NCBI RefSeq assembly: GCF_027497235.1
Contig: NZ_CP114902.1
Location: forward strand, 4,552,001 to 4,616,000
Reading direction: 5' to 3'
Source: Micromonospora sp. WMMD1128
GTDB taxonomy: Bacteria; Actinomycetota; Actinomycetes; Mycobacteriales; Micromonosporaceae
Length of the DNA: 64,000 nucleotides
In this document: positions 40,800-48,036 of the stretch, one piece after another
How positions within the stretch are numbered: position 1 is the stretch's first letter
Layout: each line of letters starts with the position of its first letter
Notes under the pieces: model-generated
The model's database searches: none
The model's input: only the letters and a program-made list of their open reading frames with translations
Told to the model about the DNA's origin: nothing
Made by a program: the position numbers and the translations under genes

Positions 40800-41656
40800 T
40801 GGGCCGGCGACGCGACACCGACCGGGTGGTGGTCGACGTCGACACCGGGCGGGCCGAGCTGGTGCCGGACCGGGACCGCCCCGGCTCGTGGACGCTGCTG
40901 CTGGACGGCGCGCCGCAGTCCCACGTCGACCTGGCCGACCCGACGCACCTGGAGTTCGAGTACGTGCGGCGGCTGGCCGCCGCGATCGACCTGGTCGCGC
41001 CCGTCGGCGCGGCGCTGCGGGTGCTGCACCTGGGCGGCGGCGCGCTCACCCTGCCCCGCTACGTGCAGGCGACCCGGCCCGGCTCGACGCAGCGGGTGTC
41101 CGAGGTGGACGGCGCGCTCGTGGAGCTGGTGCGGCGGGAGCTGCCCTGGCCATCCGATCCGCGGCTGCGGGTCCGGGTGGCCGACGCCCGCGCCACGCTG
41201 GCGTCGAGCCGGGCCGCCGGGTACGACGTGATCGTGGCGGACGTCTTCGCCGGCGCCCGCACCCCGGCCCACCTGACCTCGGTGGAGTACGCCGCCGAGG
41301 TGGCCCGGGTGTTGGCGCCGGGCGGCACGTACCTGGCGAACGTCGCCGACGGCCCGCCGTTGCGGCACGTCCGCGGGCAAGTCGCCACCGTGCGTACCGT
41401 GTTGCCCCGGGCCTGCCTGGTGGGTGATGCGGCGGTGCTGCGCGGCCGGCGGTACGGCAACCTGGTGCTCGTGGCGTCCCGGGTGGAGCCGCCGGTGCCG
41501 GAGCTGGCCCGCCGCGCGGCCGGCGACTGGTTTCCCGGCCGGGTGGTGGCCGGCGCGGAGTTGGACCGGTTCGCCGGCGGCGTGCCGGTGGTCCACGACG
41601 CGGACGCCGTCGACTCCACTCCGCCACCGCCAGGAATTTTTTCTGTCAAACGTTGA
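40799..41656 (+). CDS. Spermidine-synthase-like methyltransferase-fold protein
   Basis: 285 residues. The Rossmann motif LRVLHLGGGALTLPRYVQAT, acidic RVSEVDGALVEL and DVIVADVFAGARTP match spermidine synthase-fold proteins. The aminopropyl acceptor pocket motifs are not clear, so it may instead be a SAM-dependent methyltransferase. The ATG overlaps the NurA-like stop by one base, making it the fifth gene of the herA operon, although its link to DNA repair is unknown. Confidence 0.75.
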   Translation: MGRRRDTDRVVVDVDTGRAELVPDRDRPGSWTLLLDGAPQSHVDLADPTHLEFEYVRRLAAAIDLVAPVGAALRVLHLGGGALTLPRYVQATRPGSTQRVSEVDGALVELVRRELPWPSDPRLRVRVADARATLASSRAAGYDVIVADVFAGARTPAHLTSVEYAAEVARVLAPGGTYLANVADGPPLRHVRGQVATVRTVLPRACLVGDAAVLRGRRYGNLVLVASRVEPPVPELARRAAGDWFPGRVVAGAELDRFAGGVPVVHDADAVDSTPPPPGIFSVKR

Positions 41657-41738
41657 TCCGTTCGTGGGTTCGGTGCGTATCACCGGGCGGCCATGCCCGT
41701 GGGGGGCCGGCTGATGTCATTGGACACCGGAGGTCTGC

Positions 41739-42437
41739 ATGCATGCGGTGGCGGCCGGCTGGCACGGCGAGGTGGCGAGGCCCGAGTGGATGTTCGCCCG
41801 GGCGCAGTCACACTCCCGGGCGGCGCGCTCGGATCGGGGGGTCGACGCCCGACCCGCCGATCGCCAGAATGATCCGGTGCCGCCGCGACCCGCTCCCGGA
41901 CGCCACCAGGCGACCTCCGCCGAGGCCAGCCATTCCGACCAGCTGATCCGCCTGCTCTACGCCGAGCACGCCGGCCCGCTGCTGATGTTCGTGATGCGAC
42001 TGACCGGTGGGGACCGGCAGCGCGCCGAGGACATCGTGCAGGAGACGCTGCTGCGGGCCTGGCGCAACGCGCACCGCCTCGGTGTGCAGGGCCAGGGCTC
42101 GTTGCGTCCGTGGCTGGTCACGGTGGCCCGGCGGATCGCCATCGACGAGCACCGCAGCGAGCAGGCTCGCCCGGCGGAGACGTACGACCGGGACCTGACC
42201 GCGTTCGCCGAGTCGGACAGCACCGACCGGGTGTTGCGCACGATGACCGTGGCGGACGCGCTGCGGACGCTGAGCCAGTCGCACCGGGAGATCCTGGTGG
42301 CGACGTACTTTCGGGGTCGTACCGTCCCCGAGGCGGCGGAGGAGCTGGGCCTTCCGCTCGGCACCGCCAAGTCACGGGTCTACTACGCGCTGCGCGCGCT
42401 GCGCACCGCTCTGCAGGAGAGGGGGGTGACGGAATGA
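41739..42437 (+). CDS. ECF sigma factor
   Basis: 232 residues. Region 2 is QLIRLLYAEHAGPLLMFVMR and AEDIVQETLLRAWRNAHRL. Region 4 is ADALRTLSQSHREILVATYF then VPEAAEELGLPLGTAKSRVYYALRAL, read in segments. It directs RNA polymerase to stress promoters. ATG 41739 is preceded by GGAGG at 5 nt, giving a ~60-residue N-terminal extension; a GTG at 41877 would remove it. The next gene encodes its anti-sigma partner with a 4-nt overlap. Type resembles SigK-like ECF factors. Confidence 0.88.
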   Translation: MHAVAAGWHGEVARPEWMFARAQSHSRAARSDRGVDARPADRQNDPVPPRPAPGRHQATSAEASHSDQLIRLLYAEHAGPLLMFVMRLTGGDRQRAEDIVQETLLRAWRNAHRLGVQGQGSLRPWLVTVARRIAIDEHRSEQARPAETYDRDLTAFAESDSTDRVLRTMTVADALRTLSQSHREILVATYFRGRTVPEAAEELGLPLGTAKSRVYYALRALRTALQERGVTE

Positions 42438-43213
42438 GCCGGGCCGACCACATGGACGTCGCCGCTTATGCGCTCGGCGTGCTCGACGCACAGGACGCGG
42501 AGCGGTTCGAGGAGCACCTGGCCACCTGCTGGGCGTGTGCCGCCGAGTTGGAGACGATGGTCCCGGTGGTGGGGATGCTCTCCGGCATCGACGGCGAGGC
42601 GATGGCCGCGCTGGAGCAGACCCACACCGATCCGGCGCTGCTGGACCGCACGTTGGTGGCGGTACGGCGGGACCGGCGGCGTACCCGGGTCCGGCAGTTG
42701 CTGGCCACCGCGGCGGCCGTGGTGGTGCTCGGTGGCGTGAGCGGGGTCGCGGCCGGGATGCTCGGCGACGACTCGGCGCCGGTGCCGCGGGCCGAGCCGA
42801 CGCAGAGCGTGCCGACGGCCGCGCCGAGCGGCGGTCCGGTCGATCCGAACCAGCCGGGCGTCGGCGGGAACGAGCAGGAGGGCGAGGAGCACAACGCCAC
42901 CGACGCGGGCACCGGGGTGAAGACCACGATGTGGCTGGCGAAGAAGGAGTACGGCACGCAGATCGCCCTGCAACTGAGCCGGCTGCCCGGTCCGCGCACC
43001 TGCCGGCTGCTCGTGGTGCGGAAGAACGCCACGAGTGAGGTGGTCGGCACCTGGTCGGTGCCGGGCAGCGGGTACGGCACCAACCAGAACCCGCTCGGGC
43101 TGGAGCTGACCGCGTCCACCTCGGCCCCGCTCGGCGACATCGAGAAGGTGCAGGTGCAGTCCGTGGACGTCAACGGGGTGGCCAGCCCGCTGGTGACCGT
43201 CTCCGACCTGTAG
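42434..43213 (+). CDS. Membrane anti-sigma factor (zinc-finger, RskA type)
   Basis: 259 residues. The cytoplasmic N-terminus has an anti-sigma zinc finger (HLATCWAC, HxxxCxxC at residues about 31-38). A single membrane helix follows (VRQLLATAAAVVVLGGVSGV). The periplasmic part is an RskA-like beta domain after a Pro/Ser linker. It holds the sigma factor at the membrane until an envelope signal causes proteolysis. ATGA overlap with the sigma gene. Confidence 0.87.
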   Translation: MSRADHMDVAAYALGVLDAQDAERFEEHLATCWACAAELETMVPVVGMLSGIDGEAMAALEQTHTDPALLDRTLVAVRRDRRRTRVRQLLATAAAVVVLGGVSGVAAGMLGDDSAPVPRAEPTQSVPTAAPSGGPVDPNQPGVGGNEQEGEEHNATDAGTGVKTTMWLAKKEYGTQIALQLSRLPGPRTCRLLVVRKNATSEVVGTWSVPGSGYGTNQNPLGLELTASTSAPLGDIEKVQVQSVDVNGVASPLVTVSDL

Positions 43214-43414
43214 ATCCACCGCGCCGACGGCGCCGGGCGGCGAGACCGCCCGGCGCCGTCGTGTCGTTTGCGGACGGCCCGTCGTGGTGGCGTACGCGCG
43301 GCGGGCGGGATCGGTTCAACCGGTCCACTGTGAAATGGACCACGCTTCTGCGTTCAACCTTGACAGCACTGCCGCCCGTACTACTCGGCGAACTGCCAAG
43401 AACGAGGAGGGCAC

Positions 43415-44074
43415 GTGGCACACCACAAGCGGACGACCGTCATCGTCGCGAGCGCGATGGTCGCACTTACGGCCTGCGCCCCAGCAGGCTACGACGGGGC
43501 GAACTCGAGCGCGGCGGAGCCGGTCGCCGTCGCCGCGGCCGAACCCACCGCGGCGGCCGAGCCGGAGGCGTCGGCCACCCCCGAGGCGCCGACCGACGAC
43601 CAGGCGGCACCCCCGTCGGACGTGAAACTCACCGATCAGCTCGTCGGCAAGACCCTGCCTCGGATGGGCAAGGTCGTCACCGACCAGGACGGCTGGGTGC
43701 TGTACCGGTTCGACAAGGACTCGTCGAAGCCGGCGCAGTCCAACTGCGTGGACAAGTGCGCCGAGGTCTGGCCGCCGGCGCTGACCGACGGCAACCCGCA
43801 GTTGCAGGGCGTCTCCGACGACAAGATCGGCACGGTGACCCGGCAGGACGGCACCCGGCAGATCACCATCGGGGACTGGCCGGTCTACCGGTACATCGGC
43901 GACAAGAAGCCCGGCCAGTGGAAGGGCCAGGCCGTCGGCGGCACCTGGTTCGTCGTCGACCCCAACGGCAAGAAGAACCTGACCTGCCTGCCGAAGGGCA
44001 CCCCGAAGGCGGTCGCGCCCCCGTCGTCGAGCGACTCGGGCGACTCGGGCGGCGGCTCGGACTACTCGTACTGA
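43415..44074 (+). CDS. Secreted lipoprotein with YxFxxD motifs
   Basis: 219 residues. A short signal peptide with lipobox MVALTAC (Cys at about 21) precedes an Ala/Glu/Pro linker and then two COG4315-type repeats with VLYRFDKDSSKP and VYRYIGDKKPGQWKGQ. Cys pair NCVDKC could be a disulfide. The GTG start has AGGAGG upstream. It sits after sigma/anti-sigma genes and may be a target of that sigma factor; a TTGACA (43360-43365) lies upstream, with only a weak -10. Confidence 0.82.
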   Translation: MAHHKRTTVIVASAMVALTACAPAGYDGANSSAAEPVAVAAAEPTAAAEPEASATPEAPTDDQAAPPSDVKLTDQLVGKTLPRMGKVVTDQDGWVLYRFDKDSSKPAQSNCVDKCAEVWPPALTDGNPQLQGVSDDKIGTVTRQDGTRQITIGDWPVYRYIGDKKPGQWKGQAVGGTWFVVDPNGKKNLTCLPKGTPKAVAPPSSSDSGDSGGGSDYSY

Positions 44075-44085
44075 CCGCACCGGAC

Positions 44086-44128
44086 ACGGTGACCGGCCGC
44101 CGCCGGGGAGGGCGCGGCCGGTCACCGT
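44086..44128. terminator. Hairpin 1 of three after the lipoprotein gene
   Basis: Perfect 15-bp stem (44086-44100 with 44114-44128), 13-nt loop, 12 nt after the stop codon. Confidence 0.85.
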
Positions 44129-44136
44129 CGTGAACC

Positions 44137-44173
44137 CGGGAGGCGGGGCGTACCGGCATCGCCCCGCCTCCCG
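44137..44173. terminator. Hairpin 2 of three
   Basis: Perfect 14-bp stem CGGGAGGCGGGGCG (44137-44150) with 44160-44173, 9-nt loop, 8 nt after hairpin 1. Confidence 0.8.
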
Positions 44174-44185
44174 GCACCCACACAC

Positions 44186-44222
44186 CGACACCGCCGTGAG
44201 CCCACCGCCCACGGCGGTGTCG
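44186..44222. terminator. Hairpin 3 of three
   Basis: Perfect 13-bp stem CGACACCGCCGTG (44186-44198) with 44210-44222 and an 11-nt loop. It lies 35 nt before the glycosylase GTG. Confidence 0.8.
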
Positions 44223-44257
44223 TCCGTCCCGGCCCGGCCACGTGGCAGAGTGGCGGG

Positions 44258-45172
44258 GTGACCCCGCCCGACGCCCGCCGGACGCTGCGACCGCCGGCCG
44301 GCTACCGACTGGCCGCCTCGGTGCGGGCGTTGACCTTCAGCCCGTACGACCCGTGCGCGCGGATCGCCGCCGGCAGCTTCTGGTGGGCCACTCGCACCCC
44401 GGACGGACCAGCCACGCTGGCGCTGCGCCCGGAGGCCGGCGAGCTGGTCGCCGAGGGGTACGGGCCCGGCGCGTCCTGGGTGGTCGAACGCGCCGACGGC
44501 GTCGCCGGGCTGCGCGACGACCTGACCGGGTTCGCCGCGCTCGCCGCCGCGCACCCGCTCGTGGCCCGGCTGGCGCAGGCGCACCACGGGCTGCGGATGC
44601 CCGCCACCGGCCAGGTCTTCCCCCGGCTGCTGCGGGCCGTGTTCGAGCAGAAGGTCACCGGCAAGGAGGCGTACCGGGCGTACGCGGCGACCGTGCGGCA
44701 CTTCCGCGAGCCGGCGCCCGGCCCGCTGCAACCGCTGCTGCTGCCGCCGGCGCCGGCCGCGGTGGCGGCCACGCCGTACTGGGTCTTCCACCCGTTCGGG
44801 GTGGAGCAGCGCCGGGCCGACACGCTGCGCCGCGCCGCCGCCGTCGCGGACCGGCTGGAACGCTGCGTGGACGCCGCCGAGGCCACCCGCCGGCTCACCG
44901 CGATCCCCGGCATCGGCCCGTGGACCGCCGCCGAGGTGGTCCGGATCGCGTACGGGGACCCGGACGCGGTGAGCGTCGGCGACTACCACGTACCGAACAC
45001 GGTGGCCTGGGCGCTGGCCGGGGAGCCGCGTGGCGACGACGCCCGGATGCTGACGTTGCTGAAGCCGTTCACCGGGCACCGGGGGCGGGTCTGCGTGCTG
45101 CTGGAGGCCGCCGGCATCCAGGCGCCGAGGTACGGGCCGCGCGCCCCGATCCGCTCCTTCGCCCGCTACTGA
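44258..45172 (+). CDS. AlkA-like DNA-3-methyladenine glycosylase
   Basis: 304 residues. The HhH-GPD core is LTAIPGIGPWTAAEVVRIAY followed by the catalytic Asp in SVGDYHVPN. The N-terminal ~95 residues fit the AlkA_N TBP-like domain. It removes alkylated purines to start base-excision repair. GTG start. The last 7 nt overlap the convergent DUF1990 gene. Confidence 0.88.
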   Translation: MTPPDARRTLRPPAGYRLAASVRALTFSPYDPCARIAAGSFWWATRTPDGPATLALRPEAGELVAEGYGPGASWVVERADGVAGLRDDLTGFAALAAAHPLVARLAQAHHGLRMPATGQVFPRLLRAVFEQKVTGKEAYRAYAATVRHFREPAPGPLQPLLLPPAPAAVAATPYWVFHPFGVEQRRADTLRRAAAVADRLERCVDAAEATRRLTAIPGIGPWTAAEVVRIAYGDPDAVSVGDYHVPNTVAWALAGEPRGDDARMLTLLKPFTGHRGRVCVLLEAAGIQAPRYGPRAPIRSFARY

Positions 45173-45663
45173 GCGGTGAGCCGGCGCAGCGTCCGACCCA
45201 GCCACCACGCGTACGCCCGCTGGAAGCCCCGGGTGACCGGCCCGGCCGCGCGCACGTACCAGTGTGCCGGCCGGCTGAACGCGGTCACCTCGAACCAGGT
45301 CCCGTCCGGCTCGCGGGTGACCAGGAACGCCTCCTCGCCGACTTCCGGGTGCCCGGGCAGCGTGCCGTAGCCGAAACCGGCCCGGTCCGGCTCGTCGACG
45401 GCCCAGACCACCTCGGTCGGCCCCCAGACCCGCGCCGGCCCGACGCCCAGCCCCGGTGTGACCCGCACGCCGGGGGCGGCGCGCGCCGCGTCGGCGCGCA
45501 TCACCACGCCGGCGGCGCGGTGCAGCCGCCAGCCGAGCACCGCGTCCGCCGCGGTGGCGAAGGCGCCGTCCGGCAGCCGGATCCGGTGGCGCAGGTGGTG
45601 GTAGCCCGCCGGCAGGTCGCCGTCGCGGGTCGCGCCCACCTCGGGGTACGTCAGCTCGGGCAC
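45166..45663 (-). CDS. DUF1990 family protein
   Basis: 165 residues with AGYHHLRHRIRLPDGAFATA, then VWAVDEPDRAGFGYGTLPGH and FLVTREPDGTWFEVTAFSRP, all family hallmarks. The family is of unknown function, with a beta-barrel fold resembling small-molecule-binding proteins. The GTG at 45663 is preferred since GAGGAGAGG lies upstream; GTG 45672 is closer to the RBS than usual. Confidence 0.85.
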   Translation of the reverse strand: MPELTYPEVGATRDGDLPAGYHHLRHRIRLPDGAFATAADAVLGWRLHRAAGVVMRADAARAAPGVRVTPGLGVGPARVWGPTEVVWAVDEPDRAGFGYGTLPGHPEVGEEAFLVTREPDGTWFEVTAFSRPAHWYVRAAGPVTRGFQRAYAWWLGRTLRRLTAQ

Positions 45664-45737
45664 CTCGGCCACCTCTCCTCGGACGGGGACACCCGCCAGG
45701 GTACGACCGCCCGGCGCGGGTGTGGTGTGCTGACCGG

Positions 45738-46044
45738 GTGACCGACGACGTGACCGTCGCCCCCGCCGTGGGCAAGCGTGGACGGCGACACCGCCCACGT
45801 CGGCCGTCTCTCGGTCGCCCCGGACCAGCAGGGTCGCGGCATCGGCGGCCGGCTGCTGGCCGCGATCGAGGCGGCGTGCGCCGACCGGGTGGCGCGGTTC
45901 GCGCTGTTCACCGGTGCGCGGAGCGCGGAGAACCTGGGGTTGTACGCGCGGCGCGGTTATCGCGTGGTGGCGCACCGGTCGGACGAGAACGGCAACCGCC
46001 TGGCGGTGTTGGAGAAGGTCACGCCCGCTCGCAGCGGCGCCTGA
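45738..46044 (+). pseudogene. GNAT acetyltransferase with internal deletion
   Basis: The first 11 codons from GTG 45738 (VTDDVTVAPAV) look like a GNAT N-terminus. After a few codons a different frame, open from 45778, gives DGDTAHVGRLSVAPDQQGRG and NLGLYARRGYRVVAHRSDEN, the C-terminal half of a GNAT. About 65 middle codons and one frame are missing. The acetyl-CoA loop survives but the substrate half is gone. Could be expressed from GTG 45778 as an 88-residue relic; more likely dead. Confidence 0.65.
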
Positions 46045-46441
46045 GCCCGTCCGCCTCCTGCCGCAGATAGCGGCGCATGGTGGCGCCGCCGAACAACCCG
46101 ACCAGCCCGGCCAGCGGCCCGGTCTGCACGAGCGCCAGCTCGACCCGGGTGCGCCGGTCGTCCAGCCGCACCAGCCGGTGTTCGCCGCGGCTGCGCACGC
46201 CGGGGCTCGCGGACTCCCAGACGAAGGCGTACGGCGGGTCGATCTCGGTGACCCGCCAGATCGCCGGCCGCAACCGGGGCTGGGAGAGCCGGACGGTCGA
46301 GCCGAGGACCAGCGGACCGGGCTCCAGGCGGCGGGCGGCGCTGACCGAGGGCGTCCACTCGGGCCAGCTCTCCACGTCGGTCTGCACCGCCCAGACCCGG
46401 TCGACGTCGGCGGCGATCTCGACGGTCTCGACGAAGCGCAT
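46019..46441 (-). CDS. SRPBCC family protein
   Basis: 140 residues of the START/Bet-v-1 (polyketide cyclase) fold: FVETVEIAADVDRVWAVQTD, then VESWPEWTPSVSAARRLEPG and TRVELALVQTGPLAGLVG. It would bind a hydrophobic ligand; none is inferable. It overlaps the end of the convergent GNAT relic by 26 nt. Confidence 0.85.
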   Translation of the reverse strand: MRFVETVEIAADVDRVWAVQTDVESWPEWTPSVSAARRLEPGPLVLGSTVRLSQPRLRPAIWRVTEIDPPYAFVWESASPGVRSRGEHRLVRLDDRRTRVELALVQTGPLAGLVGLFGGATMRRYLRQEADGLRRRCERA

Positions 46442-46540
46442 GGCGTTCCCTCCCGGAGCCGGTCCGCCTCAGGCTACGCGGGACGCCGCTCAACGGTGGT
46501 CCCGTGTCCCAGGCGGTCCCGTGTCCCAGACGGTCCCGTC

Positions 46541-46753
46541 TCAGGCGGCCTCGTGCAGGTCGGCGAGGCCGACCGGGGCGTACCGCAGCAGCAGGCGTTC
46601 CAGCTCGGCCACCGAGCCCACCTCGCCCACGACGTTCGCGCCGCCGCCGTGCTCCGGCGGGTAGCGGTGCACCAGCCGGTAGCGGTACCGCCCACGGACC
46701 AGTTCCACGCTGACCCGCCAGCGACCGCAGCATCCGCAGCTCCACTCCGGCAC
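46541..46753 (-). CDS. Small CGCC-motif protein
   Basis: 70 residues: EWSCGCCGRWRVSVELVRGR, then YRYRLVHRYPPEHGGGANVV and LERLLLRYAPVGLADLHEA. It is compact and basic, with a C-x-C-C motif near the start. Start GTG 46753; TACCGT about 10 nt upstream could be a -10 for a leaderless mRNA. I do not recognise a domain; codon pattern supports a real gene. Confidence 0.5.
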   Translation of the reverse strand: MPEWSCGCCGRWRVSVELVRGRYRYRLVHRYPPEHGGGANVVGEVGSVAELERLLLRYAPVGLADLHEAA

Positions 46754-46889
46754 GCCGCGACGGTAGCGCTGACCTGCGCCTCCGCCATCCGGTCGCGGGG
46801 GATGAACGGGTCCGGGGCGGGACACGCCGCCCGCCGCCGGGTGGTGATCTGCCTCACGGGTGTCGGTGGGGTCTGGTTGACTTGTCGCC

Positions 46890-48002
46890 GTGGACCTGCC
46901 GATCAACCCACCGGTCGAGCCGATGCTGGCCAAGAGCGTGGCCGAGCTGCCCACCGACCCGGGCCTGACCTACGAGCCGAAGTGGGACGGCTTCCGCTGC
47001 ATCGTCTTCCGCGACGGCGACGAGGTCGAGCTGGCCAGTCGCGGCGGCAAGTCGATGACCCGCTACTTCCCCGAGGTGGTCGAGCAGGCGCGTCGCCAGC
47101 TCCCGGCCCGGTGCGCGGTCGACGGCGAGCTGATCGTGATCCGCCGGGACGGTCCCGGCGGGCAGCCGCGGCTCGACTTCGAGCTGCTGGCCCAGCGGAT
47201 CCATCCGGCCGCCTCCCGGGTGAAGCTGCTCGCCGAGACCACGCCTGCCGACTTTGTCGCGTTCGACCTGCTCGCCCTCGACGACGAGCTGCTCACCGAC
47301 CGGCCCTACCCGCAGCGCCGGGAGCGGCTGGAGCGGGCGCTGGCCGGGGTCCGGCCGCCGGTGCACGTGACCCAGGTGACCACCGACCCGCAGACCGCCC
47401 GGCGTTGGTTCGAGGTGTTCGAGGGCGCCGGCCTGGACGGGCTCATCGTCAAGCCGGCCGACCTGCCCTACGAGCCGGGCAAGCGGCTGATGTTCAAGGT
47501 CAAGCACGCCCGCACCGCGGACGCGGTGGTGGCCGGCTTCCGCTGGCACAAGTCCGGCCCGGTGGTCGGCTCGCTGCTGCTGGGGCTCTACGGCGACGAC
47601 GGGTTGCTGCACCACATCGGCGTCAGCTCCTCGTTCACCATGGCCCGCCGCAAGGAGCTGCTCGACGAGTTGGAGCCCTACCGCGAGGTCGGCGGCGACC
47701 ACCCGTGGGCGCACGGCGACCACGAGCGGGGCCAGCGCATCCCGGGCGGGGTGAGCCGGTGGACCGGCGGCAAGAACCTGGAGTGGGAGCCGCTGCGCCC
47801 CGAGCTGGTGGTCGAGGTGGCCTACGACGCGATGGAGGGCGACCGGCTGCGGCACACCGCCCGGTTCCTGCGCTGGCGGCCCGACCGCGATCCCCGCTCC
47901 TGCGACTACGGCCAGCTCGACCGCCCGATCCGCTACGACGTCGACGAGGTGCTGCGCGGGGATCCGGCGGCGACGGTGAACGACGCCGGCGGCCGGGCGT
48001 AG
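46890..48002 (+). CDS. ligC: ATP-dependent DNA ligase, LigC type
   Basis: 370 residues. The adenylation motif KWDG with Lys31 (YEPKWDGFRCI), VDGELIVI, and motif IV/V GLDGLIVKPAD and FKVKH are all there, then an OB-fold domain (DAVVAGFRWHKSGPVVGSLL). LigC enzymes repair nicks, working with LigD-type polymerases in mycobacteria. The separate polymerase domain is 15 kb away on the other strand. GTG start. Confidence 0.93.
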   Translation: MDLPINPPVEPMLAKSVAELPTDPGLTYEPKWDGFRCIVFRDGDEVELASRGGKSMTRYFPEVVEQARRQLPARCAVDGELIVIRRDGPGGQPRLDFELLAQRIHPAASRVKLLAETTPADFVAFDLLALDDELLTDRPYPQRRERLERALAGVRPPVHVTQVTTDPQTARRWFEVFEGAGLDGLIVKPADLPYEPGKRLMFKVKHARTADAVVAGFRWHKSGPVVGSLLLGLYGDDGLLHHIGVSSSFTMARRKELLDELEPYREVGGDHPWAHGDHERGQRIPGGVSRWTGGKNLEWEPLRPELVVEVAYDAMEGDRLRHTARFLRWRPDRDPRSCDYGQLDRPIRYDVDEVLRGDPAATVNDAGGRA

Positions 48003-48036
48003 CCTGACGGTCGACACGATCATGGAGGGTGCCCTC

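Noticed and set aside
43360..43387. Promoter TTGACA with TACTCG for the lipoprotein
   Set aside because: Spacing is acceptable, but the -10 is poor, and an ECF-type promoter is equally possible.
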